From contig OY759217.1 of assembly GCA_963662175.1 (NCBI GenBank), positions 8,682,562 through 8,746,561 on the forward strand: a stretch of 64,000 nt of DNA, in the 5' to 3' direction. The translations under genes and the position numbers were made by a program. Every line of letters starts with the position of its first letter. Position 1 is the stretch's first letter. Under the pieces are notes generated by a model. The model did no database searches and was not told where the DNA came from. It saw nothing but the letters and a program-made list of their open reading frames with translations. This stretch comes from Aradus depressus (lineage: Eukaryota; Arthropoda; Insecta; Hemiptera; Aradidae). Of this stretch, positions 21,201 through 31,050 are shown piece after piece.

Positions 21201-22296
21201 TTCTCTGAAACGAACTAAGAGATTTGAATTCAGGACAAACAAATATCCTGTGTTGTTTATCACAATATAAACAAGTAGTAAGAGAACTTATAACACCAGT
21301 ACGAGAACTAATAAGGCTTACCTTATGATAAGAACTTACCTTATTTTTTGGAGAATTTACCTTAGGCTCAGTGCAAGGTTTGACTTTAGTTTCACCCGTA
21401 GCCTTTCTATGGTTCTTCACGAACTCTACCAATTTTTCCAGAGTAGGAAACTCGACTTTGTTGTTCTCCAACAAGAATTGTTTTTTGCTATCTGGATCTA
21501 GGACCTTGAAGGCTATATAAAACAAGAGAAACTCACTGACATTAGGAATAGACAACTGATTAAATGCTAGACCTAACTCCACAAAAGTCGCCAGAAATCT
21601 GTCCAGGTTATCCGGTGAATTGGTATAAAAACCAGGAAAACTCAACATCTGTTCCAGTATTTCTATGGCTATAGCACGATTGGAGTCATAATGTTCCAAT
21701 AAAGCTGTCCATGCGATGGAGTAATTGGAATCTGAAATACTGAGATGATTTATTAGAGATAAAGCCTTACCTTTCAGACAACTTTTGAGGTAATTGAACT
21801 TCATAGAATGTGATAAACGCTCATTCTGATGAACAATTGAAATGAAAAGATCCTTAAATGCACTCCATTTAAGACAATCTCCTGTAAACTCAGGGAGACT
21901 TATTGTGGGTAACGGATTGTTTACGGAAAATTTTTTTGAATCAACAACACAAATTTTTTCTTCACTATTTGAAAAAATCGATTCGTAGTAACCTTTTACC
22001 TTATAAAACATTAGATTTACACTCAGTTGCATATCTGTCATCTCTTGGGGTATTGGTATGTCAGATATAGCGAAACACTCCACTATTTTAGAATAGGTAT
22101 CGGAAAATTCTTGATAACTTGATTCCAAGTTAGGAATCATTACTTTAAACACAAATTTTAAACTGTTATCAAGTTTTACACTTTCAATAAACGAATGAAT
22201 TTGCACAATATTTTGTAAAATAGTATCATTTTTGAGCTTTAAAATATTGAAACTCTTCAATGTTTTCGAATCCATAATGAATACTAATTTAAGCAC
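18253..22296 (-). CDS. BEL/Pao gag-pol polyprotein lacking the RT core
   Basis: A 1347-codon frame without stops. Residues ~130-290 form the gag-like DUF1759 region (LPEFTGDCLKWSAFKDLF). Three CCHC knuckles follow (C342-C354, C375-C388, C394-C406). The aspartic protease has LIDPGSQASYIT (D482). RT starts at ~683 (GSYVVPLLVKP, KLGSSF) but at ~718 jumps straight to the post-palm connection (KKRAVLSNIARVLDP), so the palm with YVDD, normally some 250 or more residues, is absent. RNase H keeps D828, E872, D904 and D950. Integrase has the zinc site H1135/H1140/C1170/C1173 and D1205, D1271, E1322, then stops 25 residues after E1322. The start may be Met8 rather than Met1. The protein cannot reverse transcribe by itself; it could only move with RT supplied in trans. 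Confidence 0.9.
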   Translation of the reverse strand: MLKLVFIMDSKTLKSFNILKLKNDTILQNIVQIHSFIESVKLDNSLKFVFKVMIPNLESSYQEFSDTYSKIVECFAISDIPIPQEMTDMQLSVNLMFYKVKGYYESIFSNSEEKICVVDSKKFSVNNPLPTISLPEFTGDCLKWSAFKDLFISIVHQNERLSHSMKFNYLKSCLKGKALSLINHLSISDSNYSIAWTALLEHYDSNRAIAIEILEQMLSFPGFYTNSPDNLDRFLATFVELGLAFNQLSIPNVSEFLLFYIAFKVLDPDSKKQFLLENNKVEFPTLEKLVEFVKNHRKATGETKVKPCTEPKVNSPKNKVSSYHKVSLISSRTGVISSLTTCLYCDKQHRIFVCPEFKSLSSFQRNSFVKSKNCCFNCLSPNHKVKVCPSRGRCYNCKLKHHSLLCFKKFSRIASPIDRSRDNQVRTVSQEPLKGPTDVTQLSSCSAQVKNTVSSFTVLLGTAVICVRGKGGRVHHLRALIDPGSQASYITASCVQILGLKKQRANVTCSGIGDMPSQSPSGVVNLLIHPEKSKSSLCTQAFVIHKITNLQPSVNLSPSVCDNFNHLKLADPKFYIPSDIHVLIGAELFSLIITGEKITFPPGVPTAWNSVFGYVLMGQCGTQSVETKRPVQTLTSTVSVKLNCEVNKLLQQFWELEEIPSASSVSLSPEEMLAEEMFTNLHYREESGSYVVPLLVKPDESSKLGSSFNSASMRLNSVKGKFVKISQFDEFCYTVNLSPTANKKRAVLSNIARVLDPPSRIGPVTVWAKQFLQKLWRLGLDWDTLLPEQECSEWQMFVTSLKLVSQFRVPRIILPPDSVECSLIGFCDASEKGYAAVVYLRSQNLSESGSLHLLLAKTKVAPVKPVTIPRLELLGAVHLMKLVNHVHEALCASVIISNVLTFTDSSVVFSWLRTEPHKLQTFVCHRVVSILSSPVTLNWNHVSSQDNPADVASKGCLPAQFLQDPLWLHGPIWLTSSIGEWPKSREGNISEVPEIRVSTLVASTQDVSFDIEDQLATCSNFSKLQRSIAYWLRYMRNLRLSPKVVGQLSLGELHQSTLALVKMTLQKYFAQDIIAIRKGKECSAQLKSLTPVLDPQGLLLVGGRLQNSDLSFYAQHPMILPKSSVVTELLIQHYHNLFLHVGANTLNYLLRSKFWIISSRCAIRRVLRMCHVCRKCNARPVVPLMGNLPAPRVCYSRPFLHSGVDLAGPFLVKEFLRRNSKQFTAYLCIFVCLSVKAVHLELVSALSSEAFLAAFDRFTSRRGLCSDVYSDEGRNFVGADRILREAYRTLFSADLLPSAMSKRSVTWRFQPPFTPNVGGIWEANIRFAKSHHTNVIGNQALLFVEYT

Positions 22297-22773
22297 GTAA
22301 GAAATATTATAAACACAAGAGAAAACTAATTATAACACGAAAGAGAAATTTATAAACACGTAAGAACTAATTATAAGCAAGTAAGAAAAACTAATTGCAA
22401 TCATGTAATAGAAAACAACTATGACACATATGAAATTAATAATTAGTTTAAAACTAAATTTACAATTGATTGTAAATTCAAACACATTTGATGATTAATC
22501 AACACGAGAGATAGATAACCAGTAGCAGGTTACCAAAATCACAATATGTTACTGAGAGCACGTATCTAGTAACTGTGATTTTAGAATGAAAATGTTACTC
22601 CAGTAACAACTTTGGAGTAGCAGTTTTTTTCATGCACGGATCATGTCGGCCAGACAAGCACATTCAAGAAATTATTAAAAGAACAGAATTTTGCCAAATT
22701 CGGATCAAAACATTTAATCCGACCCGGCTTAGGACCAAAAACATTTTAATTCGGCCCGGACCAGACCAAAACA
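22297..22773 (-). other. BEL/Pao 5' leader
   Basis: Leader between the 5' LTR and the polyprotein. Next to the LTR on the minus strand it reads tgttttggtctggtccggg; a TGG is present where a primer-binding site would start, but no tRNA match is claimed. A repeated 'ggtcc..gccggg..aatt' phrase follows (22690-22765). The rest is A/T-rich with several aacacgtaag-type phrases. Confidence 0.55.
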
Positions 22774-23351
22774 TGTCTACGCACAACTTTGTAAACACGG
22801 CAAGCTCTCTGTAGTGGACTGTATTCGATAGAGCTGGTTCCGGGAGAAGACCAGATTAACATAAATTGAGGCAACTCAGGACCAAAACATTGATCCTTAA
22901 CATGAATTGAGGCACATTCTATTATTCTAATATTTCCTTAAACTATGTACTTACAGATTGCAGTCTGCACTGTGGTCCAGTCGAATCTATAAGATACATA
23001 AGGTGGGGGAACACTGATATAATTGAACTACATATATTGCCTGGCCAGGCTATACAGAAAGAACAGGGCTTTACTATAACACTATGAGTGGCTATGACTC
23101 CACAAGAGATGGCATGTAAAACCGTACTCTTACACGATAGGCACACTTTGAGTAACCATTAACGGGACGTAAAGCCGTACTGTATCCACGACAGTTAGAC
23201 TGGTACTCACTAGACTCACACAATTTGAGACTCACACGCGAGAGTGGCTGGGTCAAGCTCACACGTTGACGCCAGGGCCGAAACTCAACACGAGAACGAC
23301 CAGGGTCAACCATACACGTTGACGCCGGGGCCGAAACTGAGATGGCTAGGG
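22774..23351 (-). repeat. BEL/Pao 5' LTR
   Basis: Same length and sequence as 17128-17705 apart from about three mismatches. Its outer edge joins the LINE coding text, so the ORF read at 23306-24388 ends in a few LTR-encoded residues. Confidence 0.9.
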
Positions 23352-24388
23352 AGGCTACTTTTATAGAGTAATTTTTCAAAAAGTTTTGAGCAAATAGGAA
23401 GAAGACTGATAGGGCGATATGACGAAGTGCAGTGTAATGGTTTGTTTGGTTTTAAGATCATGATAATATGTGAGTGTTTCCATTGTATGGGGAAAAATGT
23501 TGTGCGAAGTATGCAGTTATACAGGGTTGTGAGAAAAACTATAGCCTTTCGGGGCAATTCTTTGAGAAATTCAGCCGTAATGAGGTCGTATCCCGGGGAC
23601 TTCTTTCTGGGCAGTTGTTGAATTACGTAGGTCACTTCGGCCGGGGTGAATGATTTAGGAGGAAGTGAAAGTGGGAGTGGAATGTGTAATGCATTTAACA
23701 CAGTGTCGTCATGTGGAATGTGGGGTGAGTCTTGATGTGGAGTGAAAGTATGTGCGAGATATCTACCGAAGAGCTCTGCCTTTTCATCATCCGTTATTAC
23801 CCATGCGTCATCATCATTACGAAGCGGTGATGACACTACTGGTTGACGCAGAACTCGACGAGTTTTTTGCCAGAGACTGCCATTTTCAGCATCTAGGTTA
23901 GAGAAGTAGTCATCTTGTTTGTCCTGTCTGAATAATTTAATTTCTGTTTTAAGTTTATTATTTAGCTGCTTGTAGGTTCGTTTGTCAAATTGAAGTCTAG
24001 AGGTTTGCCATCTTTGTCGTGCTCTCCGTTTCTCCCTGATCAGTCTCCGGATGTACTCCGGGTACGATGGTTGATCTTGTTTACGGCCAGTTATTTTTGG
24101 AGTTGTAGAGGTCCATGTAGCTTCTTGGACGCTTCGTATGAAGTGTTCCACAGAATTTTCAAGCTCCTCCTGCGTTTTTAAAGCATAAGGTATGGAGAGC
24201 TTAGAGCTTAATGTTGACTGGAATAACTGCCAGTCTGTGATTCCTGGGGTTAGCGTTGGTTTCTTCTCTTTCTCACACGGTTCTGCCCAGAGGTTTAGAA
24301 TCACGGACGAGTGATCAGAAGAGAGGTCGGGTGGGCAGCTGACAGTATAAGGCAAACCTCGTAGTCCCTTATGGATGAAAAAGTCCAA
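23352..24388 (-). pseudogene. Jockey-like ORF2, endonuclease end to RT start
   Basis: One frame of ~345 codons. The N-terminal part carries the endonuclease end (PPDLSSDHSSVILNL), followed by a basic linker (IRRLIREKRRARQRWQ). From ~residue 240 comes RT motif 0-2 text: PAEVTYVIQQLPRKKSPGYD, LITAEFLKELPRKA, SYRPISLLPICSKLFEKLL. The frame is then broken by the 5' LTR of the BEL/Pao insert. Order and spacing match Jockey-group ORF2. Confidence 0.85.
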
Positions 24389-24718
24389 TAAGTCAGGTAA
24401 TTTCCGTCTTGAAGTTGGCCAGTAAGTCGGTGAGTTAGGCGAAATTATTTGTAAAGGTCCCTATTAAGTGTGGTATTAAGACTCCTTCCCCTCGGAGTAC
24501 AGAGTCGCGAGCCCCATTGCTGGTGTTTTGCGTTGTAGTCACCTCCAGCAAGGAAGCAAGGACCCCATTTCCGACGAACCTCGGAGGACAGTAAACGGCC
24601 ACAAGGGCTATTTTTTTGTGTTTTGTGTGTAGTGATACAGCTGCTGCCTGTATATGAGGTGTTGTTTCATTGGGAAGTGGGTAGTGTTTGAGTGAAGACT
24701 TGATGAGAGCTTCCTAAC
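24389..24718 (-). pseudogene. Jockey-like AP-endonuclease fragment (frameshifted)
   Basis: In changing minus-strand frames I read KKIALVAVYCPPRF, then GDYNAKHQQWGSRLCTPRGR, then LTGQLQDGNYLTYWTFSSI, the usual order of APE-type endonuclease text (the catalytic N/H of GDYNAKH). Frame changes and at least one stop make it non-functional. The homology ends abruptly at ~24718, the 5' truncation point. Confidence 0.75.
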
Positions 24719-25063
24719 TATTGGACAAACACATGATAGGGCAAAAATAAAGAGGAACAAAATAATAATAATACTTAAAAAAAAAAAAGTAAGAAAAAAA
24801 ATATTATAAGAAAAAAAATATATATATGTATGTATATTCAATGACGCAAAAAAGAATAAATCTTGTTAATCAAAATAAAATAAAAAATTAACTTGAGTTT
24901 AAAAAGAAATTCTTATCAAAATATGTCAAAAAGATTGGATAAATAATTATTATATATTATCGGACATATCGGATCTATAATAAAAACAAACAGAATATAA
25001 TTCTTAAAACAAAAAAAAGGTATATATATATATATATATATATATTAAGATATATATATATAA

Positions 25064-25130
<67 letters not shown>

Positions 25131-25675
25131 TATAAGTATAAATTGTTAAAAAATAATCACTGAAGGTAATATAATAAAAAATATAATGGGCTATGGACTA
25201 CCTACAAGGAAAGTAGATCCGTAAGAAACAATGTTTGAATACCCCATATGTAATTAAAACTGAAAATATTAACGTGAGATCACGATGAAAATAAAAATAA
25301 AATGATAAATCTATTTGATGGCAAGCACAGTGTGGTGAAAATAGTGAAAGGAAAATACAAACAAAAATAATGTTCTTCGAAGGATGATGGAACCCGAAGA
25401 ACGGTGAGATGAGAAGAACGAAGCTCGTCGGACGAACGAAGACCAGGCTGACCGGGGACACTGGCAGATAGCAAGTCCAAAAAAGAAGTTCGAGAAAACC
25501 AAAAAAAAAAGGAGGGCCGTAATAAAATACGGCAATAAATAAAAACTTAAAATACGTCCCCTCTCGGGCAACTATAGCATGGGACTGAAGGGGACTGAGT
25601 CTCAAGGAGACGCATTAGCAGTGTGTTTACATTATGAAAGTTGTTGACTAAACATAGGGTCTAATACATTGGGGC
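24719..25675. other. AT-rich stretch with TA microsatellite, no gene recognised
   Basis: A (TA)n tract covers about 25021-25130. Downstream, 25198-25605 is less A/T-rich and open on the minus strand in three overlapping frames, all strongly hydrophobic Phe/Leu strings; none resembles a known family. It could be an old repeat. Confidence 0.45.
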
Positions 25676-26176
25676 GCAGGTAGCTCAAGTATTAATATTT
25701 TCAGACTTAAAAAAAAAAAAACATTAAGAATTATAAACAATATTACTCAAAGAACAAGCTGCAGAGAAATATTAAAACAACTTTAAATTCCTGCCTTTGC
25801 CAGCGCTGTTTATATTTGAAACATTAATGGTTATTAGGAAAAATAGAAATATTTTCCCTCTCAACAATACTAATCACGATTACGATACCAGGAAGAAAGA
25901 AGACTTTCGAATAACTAAACATTGCTCTTCTCTTTTTGAAAAAGAATAACTCATAAAGGAATTAATTTATTTAATGCCCTTCCCCACTTCTTGAAGTCAA
26001 TAGATACAATAAAAAATTTAAATTTCAACTAAAAATGTTCATGTTAGAGGAAACCGTTTACACGGAAACGGAATTTTATTTTCACTATACAAAAAGAATA
26101 ATATAATCACAATAAAGAATCGTGTTTCATATCCAAAAACATTATTTGATACAAAGCTTTCATTTTTATTTGTTGG
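25676..26176 (+). repeat. dispersed repeat DR1, copy 2
   Basis: Second copy of the repeat at 9757-10182, with an additional insertion near 25850 (ttccctctcaacaatactaa) and the shared end phrase tatccaaaaacattatttga. Helitron-like element 1 begins just past its right end. Confidence 0.75.
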
Positions 26177-26329
26177 TTTTTTTTTATTTGTCTATATTAA
26201 TAAAGATGAAACGGGGTTTGTTTGTTTGTTTGTATGTATGTATGTTTGTTCCAGCATCACGCCCAAACGGCTGGACGGATTTTTATGAAACTACCCATGT
26301 AGCATCCTTTTGAGCCCGATTGAATAATA

Positions 26330-27400
26330 AGCTATGTGGCGTCCCAAAATTTTGATCGGGAGGGGGGGTTGTAAGGGGGCCAAGTATATAAATAGTGCTA
26401 ACTCATTAACTAATGGTCGAATTGTCATGAAATTTCACATGTAGTATTTTTAAAAGCCAAATAGAAAAAAAAAGTGTGTGGCGTCCCAAAGTTTTGAACG
26501 GGAGGGGGGGTTGTGAGGGGGCCTAAGTATAAATATAGAGCTAACTCATTAACTAATGGGCGAATTGTCATGAAATTTCACATGTAGTATTTTTAAAAGC
26601 CAAATAGGAAAAAAAGGTGTGTGGCGTCCCAAAGTTTTGAACGGGAGGGGGGGTTGTGGGGGGGCCTAAGTATAAATATAGAGCAATCTCTTTAACGGTT
26701 GGTCGGATTGTCACGAAATTTCACATGGAGTATTCCTGAAGGCCAAATAGAAAAATAAGGTGTGTGGCGTCCCAAAGTTTTGAACGGGAGGGGGGGTTGT
26801 GGGGGGGCCTAAGTATAAATATAGAGCTAGCTCATTGACGGTTGGTCGCATTGTCACGAAGTTTTACATGTAGTATTCCTGAAGACCAAATAAAAAAAAA
26901 GGTGTGTGGCGTCCCAAAAATTTGAACGGGGGGAGGGGGGGGGGTTGTGGGGGTAGGCCTAAGTGTAAATATAGTGCTAACTCTTCAACGATTGGTCGGA
27001 TTGTCACGAAATTTCACATGTAGTATACCTGAAGTGAAATAGAAAAATAGGCGGTGAGACGGCTCAAAATTTTGTACGGGAGGGGGGGTAGTGGCGGGGG
27101 GGCCTAAGTATAAATTGAAGTGCTAGCTCTTTAACGGTTGGTCGTATTGTCATGGAATTTCACATGTAGTAATCATAAAAGCCAAATAGAAAAATAGGGT
27201 GTGACGTCAAAAAATTGTGAACGGGAGGGGGGTTATGGGGGTAGGCCTAAATTTTAAGATAGTGATAGGTCATTAACGGATGATCGGATTGTCATGGAAT
27301 TTCACATGTAGTATTATTGATGGCCAAATAAAAAAATACACTATGTGACATCTTAAAAATTTGGTTTAAAGGGTAATCGGATTGTCATGAATTTCACGCA
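26330..27400 (+). repeat. ~143-bp tandem array in Helitron 1 (about 7-8 units)
   Basis: Each unit runs ctaactcattaactaatggg, gaattgtcatgaaatttcac + atgtagtattttt, ccaaatag, gtgtggcgtcccaaagtttt, gaacgggagggggggttgt, ggcctaagtataaatata. The G-rich core varies in length between units. Later units are more diverged. Confidence 0.88.
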
Positions 27401-28275
27401 GTTACAAGACGCTAGCAGTGTGGCCCAGCGTATTTAACTACGTACTAGCTGTGGGGTCCGCCGTTGCAAAAACATACTAGCTGTGATGCCCAGCGTTTCT
27501 AACTAGGTACTAGCGGTGGGGTCCGCCGTTGCAGAACACATACTAGCTGTGATGCTGAGCGTTTCTAACTACGTACTAGCTGTGGGGTCCGCCGTTGCAA
27601 AACTCATACTAGCTGTGATGCCCTGTGGTTCTAACTACATACTATTTGTGGGGTCCGCAGTTGCAAGGCACCTACAAGCTGTAGGGCCCAGCGTTCCTAA
27701 AAACGTACTAGCGGTGGGGTCCGCCGTTGCAGAACACATACTAGCTGTGATGCTGAGCGTTTCTAACTAGGTACTAGCGGTGGGGTCCGCCGTTGCAGAA
27801 GTCATACTAGCTGTGATGCCCTGTGGTTCTAACTACATACTATTTGTGGGGTCCGCAGTTGCAAGGCACCTACAAGCTGTAGGACCCAGCGTTCCTAAAA
27901 ACGTACTAGCGGTGGGGTCCGCCGTTGCAGAACACATACTAGCTGTGATGCTGAGCGTTTCTACCTTCGTACTAGCTGTGGGGTCCGCTGTTGCGAGGCA
28001 CATACTAGCTGTGGTGACCAGCGTTCCTAACTACGTACTAGCTGTGGGGTCCGCCGTCGCAAGGCACATACTAGCTGTGGTGCCCAGCGTTCCTAACTAC
28101 GTACTAGCTGTGGTGCCCAGCGTTGCAAGGCACATACTAGCTGTGCTCAAAACGTTCTTAAGTACGCACTGGCTAGGACGTCCAGCGATGCTAAGTATTC
28201 ACTAGCCGTTTCCGCAGTTGAAAGGCGCATACTAGCTGTGGTGCCCAGGGGTCCTAAAAAATTACTAGCGTTACT
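27400..28275 (+). repeat. 33-bp dyad tandem array in Helitron 1
   Basis: Two alternating 33-bp half-units, tactagctgtggggtccgc + cgttgcaaggcaca and tactagctgtgatgcccagc + gtttctaactacg, repeat to make a 66-bp higher-order unit. Because 33 is divisible by three, long frames (84 and 141 codons) of the VLAVGSAVARHILAVMPSVP type stay open. I treat them as array artefacts. Confidence 0.88.
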
Positions 28276-28559
28276 ACAGTTGAATTCCATATGAATAATT
28301 AAAAATTATAACATCATGGATGTACTGTCGAGGAACTGAATAGCCTTATAGGAGATATTGGGAGAAAAGTCAAAGTTCCCCGGGCAACGCCGGGTATTAC
28401 TGCTAGTAATCTATATTAATAAAGCTGAAACGGGGTTTGTTTGTTTGTTTGTTTGTATGTATGTATGTTTGTTCCAGCATCACGCCCAAACCGCTGGACG
28501 GATTTTTATGAAACTTTCCATGTAGCATTCTTTTGAGCCCGATTGAATAATAGGCTATG

Positions 28560-31050
28560 TGGTGTCCCAAAATTTTGATCGGGAGGGGGGGTTGTAAGGG
28601 AGGCCTAAGTATATAAATAGTGCTAACTCATTAACTAATGGGCGAATTGTCATGAAATTTCGAATGTAGTATTTTTAAAAGCCAAACAGGAAAAAAAGGT
28701 GTGTGGCGTCCCAAAGTTTTGAACGGGAGGGGGGGTTGTAAGGGGGGCCTAAGTATATAAATAGTGCTAACACATTAACTAATGGTCGAATTGTCATGAA
28801 ATTTCACACGTAGTCTTTTTAAAAGCCAAACAAGAAAAAAAGGTGTGTGGGGTCCCAAAGTTTTGATCGGGAGGGGGTTGTAAGGGGGGCCTAAGTATAT
28901 AAATAGTGCTAACACATTAAATAATGGGCGAATCGTCATGAAATTTCACATGTAGTATTTTTAAAAGCCAAATAGGAAAAAAAAGTGTGTGGCGTCCCAA
29001 AGTTTCGAACGGGAGGGGGGGTTGTGGGGGGCCTAAGTATAAATATAGAGCTAACTCATTAACTAATGGGCGAATCGTCATGAAATTTCACGTAGTATTT
29101 TTAAAAGCCAAATAGGAAAAAAAGGTGTGTGGCGTCCCAAAGTTTTGAACGGGAGGGGGGGGTTGTGGGGGGGCCTAAGTATAAATATAGAGCTAATTCA
29201 TTAACGGTTGGTCGGATTGTCACGAAATTTCACATGGTGTATTCCTGAAGGCCAAATAGAAAAATAAGGTGTGTGGCGTCCCGAAGTTTTGAACGGGAGG
29301 GGGGGTTGTGGGGGGGCCTAAGTATTAATATAGAGCTAACTCATTAACTAATGGGCGAATCGTCATGAAATTTCACGTAGTATTTTTAAAAGCCAAATAG
29401 GAAAAAAAGGTGTGTGGCGTCCCAAAGTTTTGAACGGGAGGGGGGGGGGGGGTTGTGGGGGGGCCTAAGTATAAATATAGAGCTAATTCTTTAACGGTTG
29501 GTCGGATTGTCACGAAATTTCACATGGAGTATTCCTGAAGGCCAAATAGAAAAATAAGGTGTGTGGCGTCCCAAAGTTTTGAACGGGAGGGGGGGTTGTG
29601 GGGGGCCTAAGTATAAATATAGAGCTAACTCATTAACTAATGGGCGAATCGTCATGAAATTTCACATGTAGTATTTTTAAAAGCCAAATAGGAAAAAAAG
29701 ATGTGTGGCGTCCCAAAGTTTTGAACGGGAGGGGGGGTTGAGGGGGGGCCGAAGTATAAATATAGAGCTAACTCTTTAACAGTTGGTCGGATTGTCACGA
29801 AGTTTCACATGTAGTATTCCTGAAGACCAAATAAAAAAATAGGCGGTGTGACGGCTCAAAATTTTTTACGGGAGGGGGGTAGTGGGGGGGCCTAAGTATA
29901 AATATAGAGCTAACTCATTAACTAATGGGCGAATCGTCATGAAATTTTACATGTAGTATTTTTAAAAGCCAAATAGGAAAAAAAAGGTGTGTGGCGTCCC
30001 AAAAATTTGAACGGGTGGAGGGGGGAGGATGTGGGGGTAGGCCTAAGTATAAATATAGTGCTAACTCTTCAACGATTGGTCGGATTGTCACGAAATTTCA
30101 CATGTAGTATTTTTAAAAGCCAAATAGAAATATAAGATGTGTGGCGTCCCAAAATGTTGAACGGGAGGGGGGGGGGGGTTGTGGGGGGTGGGGGCCTAAG
30201 TATAAATATAGTCCTAGCTCATTACCGGTTGGTCGGATCGTCACAAAATTTCACATGTAGTATTCCTGAAGGTCAAATAGAAAAATTAGGTCCCAAAATT
30301 GAAAAATACGCTACGTGACATCTCAGAATTCTGAACGGGAGGGGGATTGTGGCGTTAGGCCTAAATATGAAGATAGTGATAGCTCATTACCGGATGATCG
30401 GATTATCATGAAATTTCACATGTAGTATTCTTAAAATCCAATTTAAAAATAGGGTGTGTGGCGTCCCAAAATGTTAAACGGGAGGGGGGGTTGTGGGGGT
30501 AGGCCTAAATATAAAGATACCGGTAGCTCATTATGTAATGGTCAGATCATCATGATATTTCACATGTAGTATTCTTAAAATCCAATTGAAAAATAGGGTG
30601 TGTGGCGTCCAAAAATTTTTGAACGGGAGGGGGGTTGTGGGGGGACCTAAATATAAATATAGTGCTAGCTCATTAACGGTTGGTCAGATTGTCGCGAAAT
30701 TTCACATGTAGTATTCCTGAAGACCAAATAAAAAAATAGGCGGTGTGACGGCTCAAAATTTTTTACGGGAGGGGGGGTAGTGGGGGGCCTAAGTATAAAT
30801 ATAGAGCTAACTCATTAACTAATGGGCGAATCGTCATGAAATTTCACATGTAGTATTTTTAAAAGCCAAATAGGAAAAAAAAGTTGTGTGGCGTCCCAAA
30901 AATTTGAACGGGTGGAGGGGGGGGGGATGTGGGGGTAGGCCTAAGTATACATATAGTGCTAACTCTTAAAAATTTGGGAGGGGGGGGTTAAGCATAAAAA
31001 TAATGCTGAATGATTAAAGGGTAATCGGATTGTCATGAATTTCACATGAA
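28560..31050 (+). repeat. ~143-bp tandem array in Helitron 2 (about 17 units)
   Basis: Same unit as in element 1. Subtypes alternate: units with 'ctcattaactaatgggcgaa' and units with 'ctttaacggttggtcggatt' interleave as two-unit blocks around 29050-29760, which indicates expansion by multi-unit duplication. Confidence 0.88.

Larger units (their letters stand above)
17128..23351 (-). mobile_element. BEL/Pao LTR retrotransposon, internally deleted, young
   Basis: Two 578-bp direct repeats (17128-17705 and 22774-23351) flank ~5.07 kb holding a BEL/Pao polyprotein on the minus strand. By eye I find about three LTR mismatches, so the insertion is recent. The element sits inside the RT of a Jockey-like LINE. 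No clear target duplication is visible at its edges, and the host LINE seems to lack roughly 20 codons there (between KLFEKLLYK and HQLQRVVDF), so insertion or later recombination removed host sequence. Reverse transcriptase is missing and the integrase is cut short. Confidence 0.9.
15990..24718 (-). mobile_element. Jockey-like LINE, decayed, interrupted by BEL/Pao and a SINE
   Basis: Minus-strand fragments give, in order: AP-endonuclease text with GDYNAKH near 24.5 kb and SSDHSSVIL at ~24.3 kb; the RT start (KKSPGYDLITAEFLK, SSYRPISLLP, CSKLFEKLLYK) up to 23352; then, beyond the BEL/Pao insert, FLDISQAFDRVWHPGLLYKL, AGVPQGS, TQIENWCNIWKIKLN, VRYLGLTLDRRLTWK and a C-terminal ...HPNPYIHSL region ending at 15990. 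Several frameshifts, loss of the YADD segment and two nested insertions make it inactive. The 5' end is truncated near 24718. Confidence 0.85.
26191..28406 (+). mobile_element. Helitron-like element 1, non-autonomous, repeat-filled
   Basis: Begins TCTATATTAATAAAG and ends TACTGCTAG followed by T. A CCCGG...CCGGG hairpin lies 10 bp before the CTAG end: 5' TC, 3' CTRR and a subterminal hairpin are Helitron hallmarks. No terminal inverted repeats or target duplication. Contents: a 5' leader with a TTTG/TATG microsatellite, a ~143-bp array, a 33-bp array, and a 3' end. There is no Rep/helicase coding region, so it depends on another element. The base before the 5' TC is G, not the usual A. Confidence 0.85.

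Noticed and set aside
25198..25605. 135-codon hydrophobic minus-strand frame
   Set aside because: Three overlapping frames are open at once and all are Phe/Leu-rich; no recognised family. Could be reconsidered with transcript evidence.
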